Shown here: one piece after another, positions 63,626 through 64,000 of the stretch
Numbering within the stretch: the stretch's first letter is position 1
How the letters are laid out: every line of letters begins with the position of its first letter
Source of the DNA: Talaromyces rugulosus
Lineage: Eukaryota > Ascomycota > Eurotiomycetes > Eurotiales > Trichocomaceae
NCBI RefSeq assembly: GCF_013368755.1
Contig: NC_049562.1
Span: 5,704,001 to 5,768,000 of the forward strand
Reading direction: 5' to 3'
DNA length: 64,000 bases
Made by a program: the position numbers and the translations under genes
The notes under the pieces: generated by a model
Seen by the model: only the letters and a program-made list of their open reading frames with translations
Databases searched by the model: none
What the model was told of the DNA's origin: nothing

Positions 63626-64000
63626 ATGACCTCACCTCGCCTTCACCATCTCTTTATTTCCGCTTTTATTCTTGGTATTATAAGTAATAACTATGTATTA
63701 ATTTATGGAACCGTACGTACGTGACGATGCAATTGGGTGGGAGGTTTTTTCTTTTTCTTCTGGGCTACGTGTTCTCCGTATTTCTCTTCTAATATATCTT
63801 GTTATCTTCTTCTCTTCTACATTCTAATATCGATGGAACTTGCGGGAGAACTACGGTTCAAAATGTAATTCAACCCCATATTAAAGGAATGAAAAAAAAA
63901 AAAAAAGATATCTGGTCAAACTTCGTATTCGTAAAGCTAGTTCGTTCTATCTGCACAAAGTATTTTACATAACAAATTTGAATAAAATGATCCATTTACG
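63626..64000. other. Right-edge intergenic sequence
   Basis: About 375 bases of 3' untranslated and intergenic sequence, AT-rich, with an A-tract (about 63892-63906). No gene; anything further lies outside the window. Confidence 0.35.

Overview
The window is nuclear DNA of a filamentous ascomycete. Most genes carry short GT-AG introns of 46 to 95 bases with CTAAC-type branch points, and genes lie on both strands with compact spacing. Gene content (Zn2Cys6 regulator, CAP20-type perilipin, G1-type peptidase relative, PARP fused to an E2 domain) suggests Eurotiomycetes such as the Aspergillus, Penicillium or Talaromyces group; the species cannot be fixed from the sequence alone. No CRISPR, phage, plasmid or intact transposon was seen, and no tRNA or rRNA gene was recognised.

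Layout. 0-3 kb is an accessory region with two secreted products: one cut by the left edge, and an M35-like zinc metallopeptidase with a repetitive P/S/T tail. 4-21 kb is conserved housekeeping: CAP20/perilipin, stomatin, a PARP-E2 fusion, a COG7-like protein, a PLOD-type glycosyltransferase, Pol III subunit RPC9/C17, NOP58 and V-ATPase subunit d. 20.8-23.7 kb holds a divergent pair, a Zn2Cys6 regulator and a tautomerase, around a promoter with inverted CCGC/GCGG repeats. 24-50 kb is again housekeeping: PRPP synthetase, a HUB1-like ubiquitin fold with an RS-rich head, GPI15/PIG-H, PUS3, an atypical Rho-like GTPase, RPS0, mitochondrial uS15, a large unknown nuclear-type protein, SPB4 helicase, CTP-dependent diacylglycerol kinase, YEN1/GEN1 resolvase, ARP10 and a secreted aldose 1-epimerase. 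51-54 kb is a large acidic AT-hook protein. 55-61 kb is a second accessory stretch: small orphan ORFs, a G1-family pseudo-peptidase, a single-pass surface protein and a 2.7 kb gene-poor region. 61.4-63.6 kb is a predicted pseudokinase.

How the genes relate. Many concern RNA and ribosomes (NOP58, SPB4, RPC9, PUS3, RPS0, uS15m, HUB1-like), but they are interleaved on both strands and look like ordinary dispersed housekeeping genes. The best candidates for less described biology are the regulator/tautomerase pair with its repeat-rich shared promoter, the PARP-E2 fusion, the GTPase that lacks key catalytic positions, the RS-HUB1 fusion, and two enzyme-fold proteins without their catalytic residues. 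Multi-exon models were built by hand from splice signals and frame continuity; boundaries marked estimated need RNA evidence.
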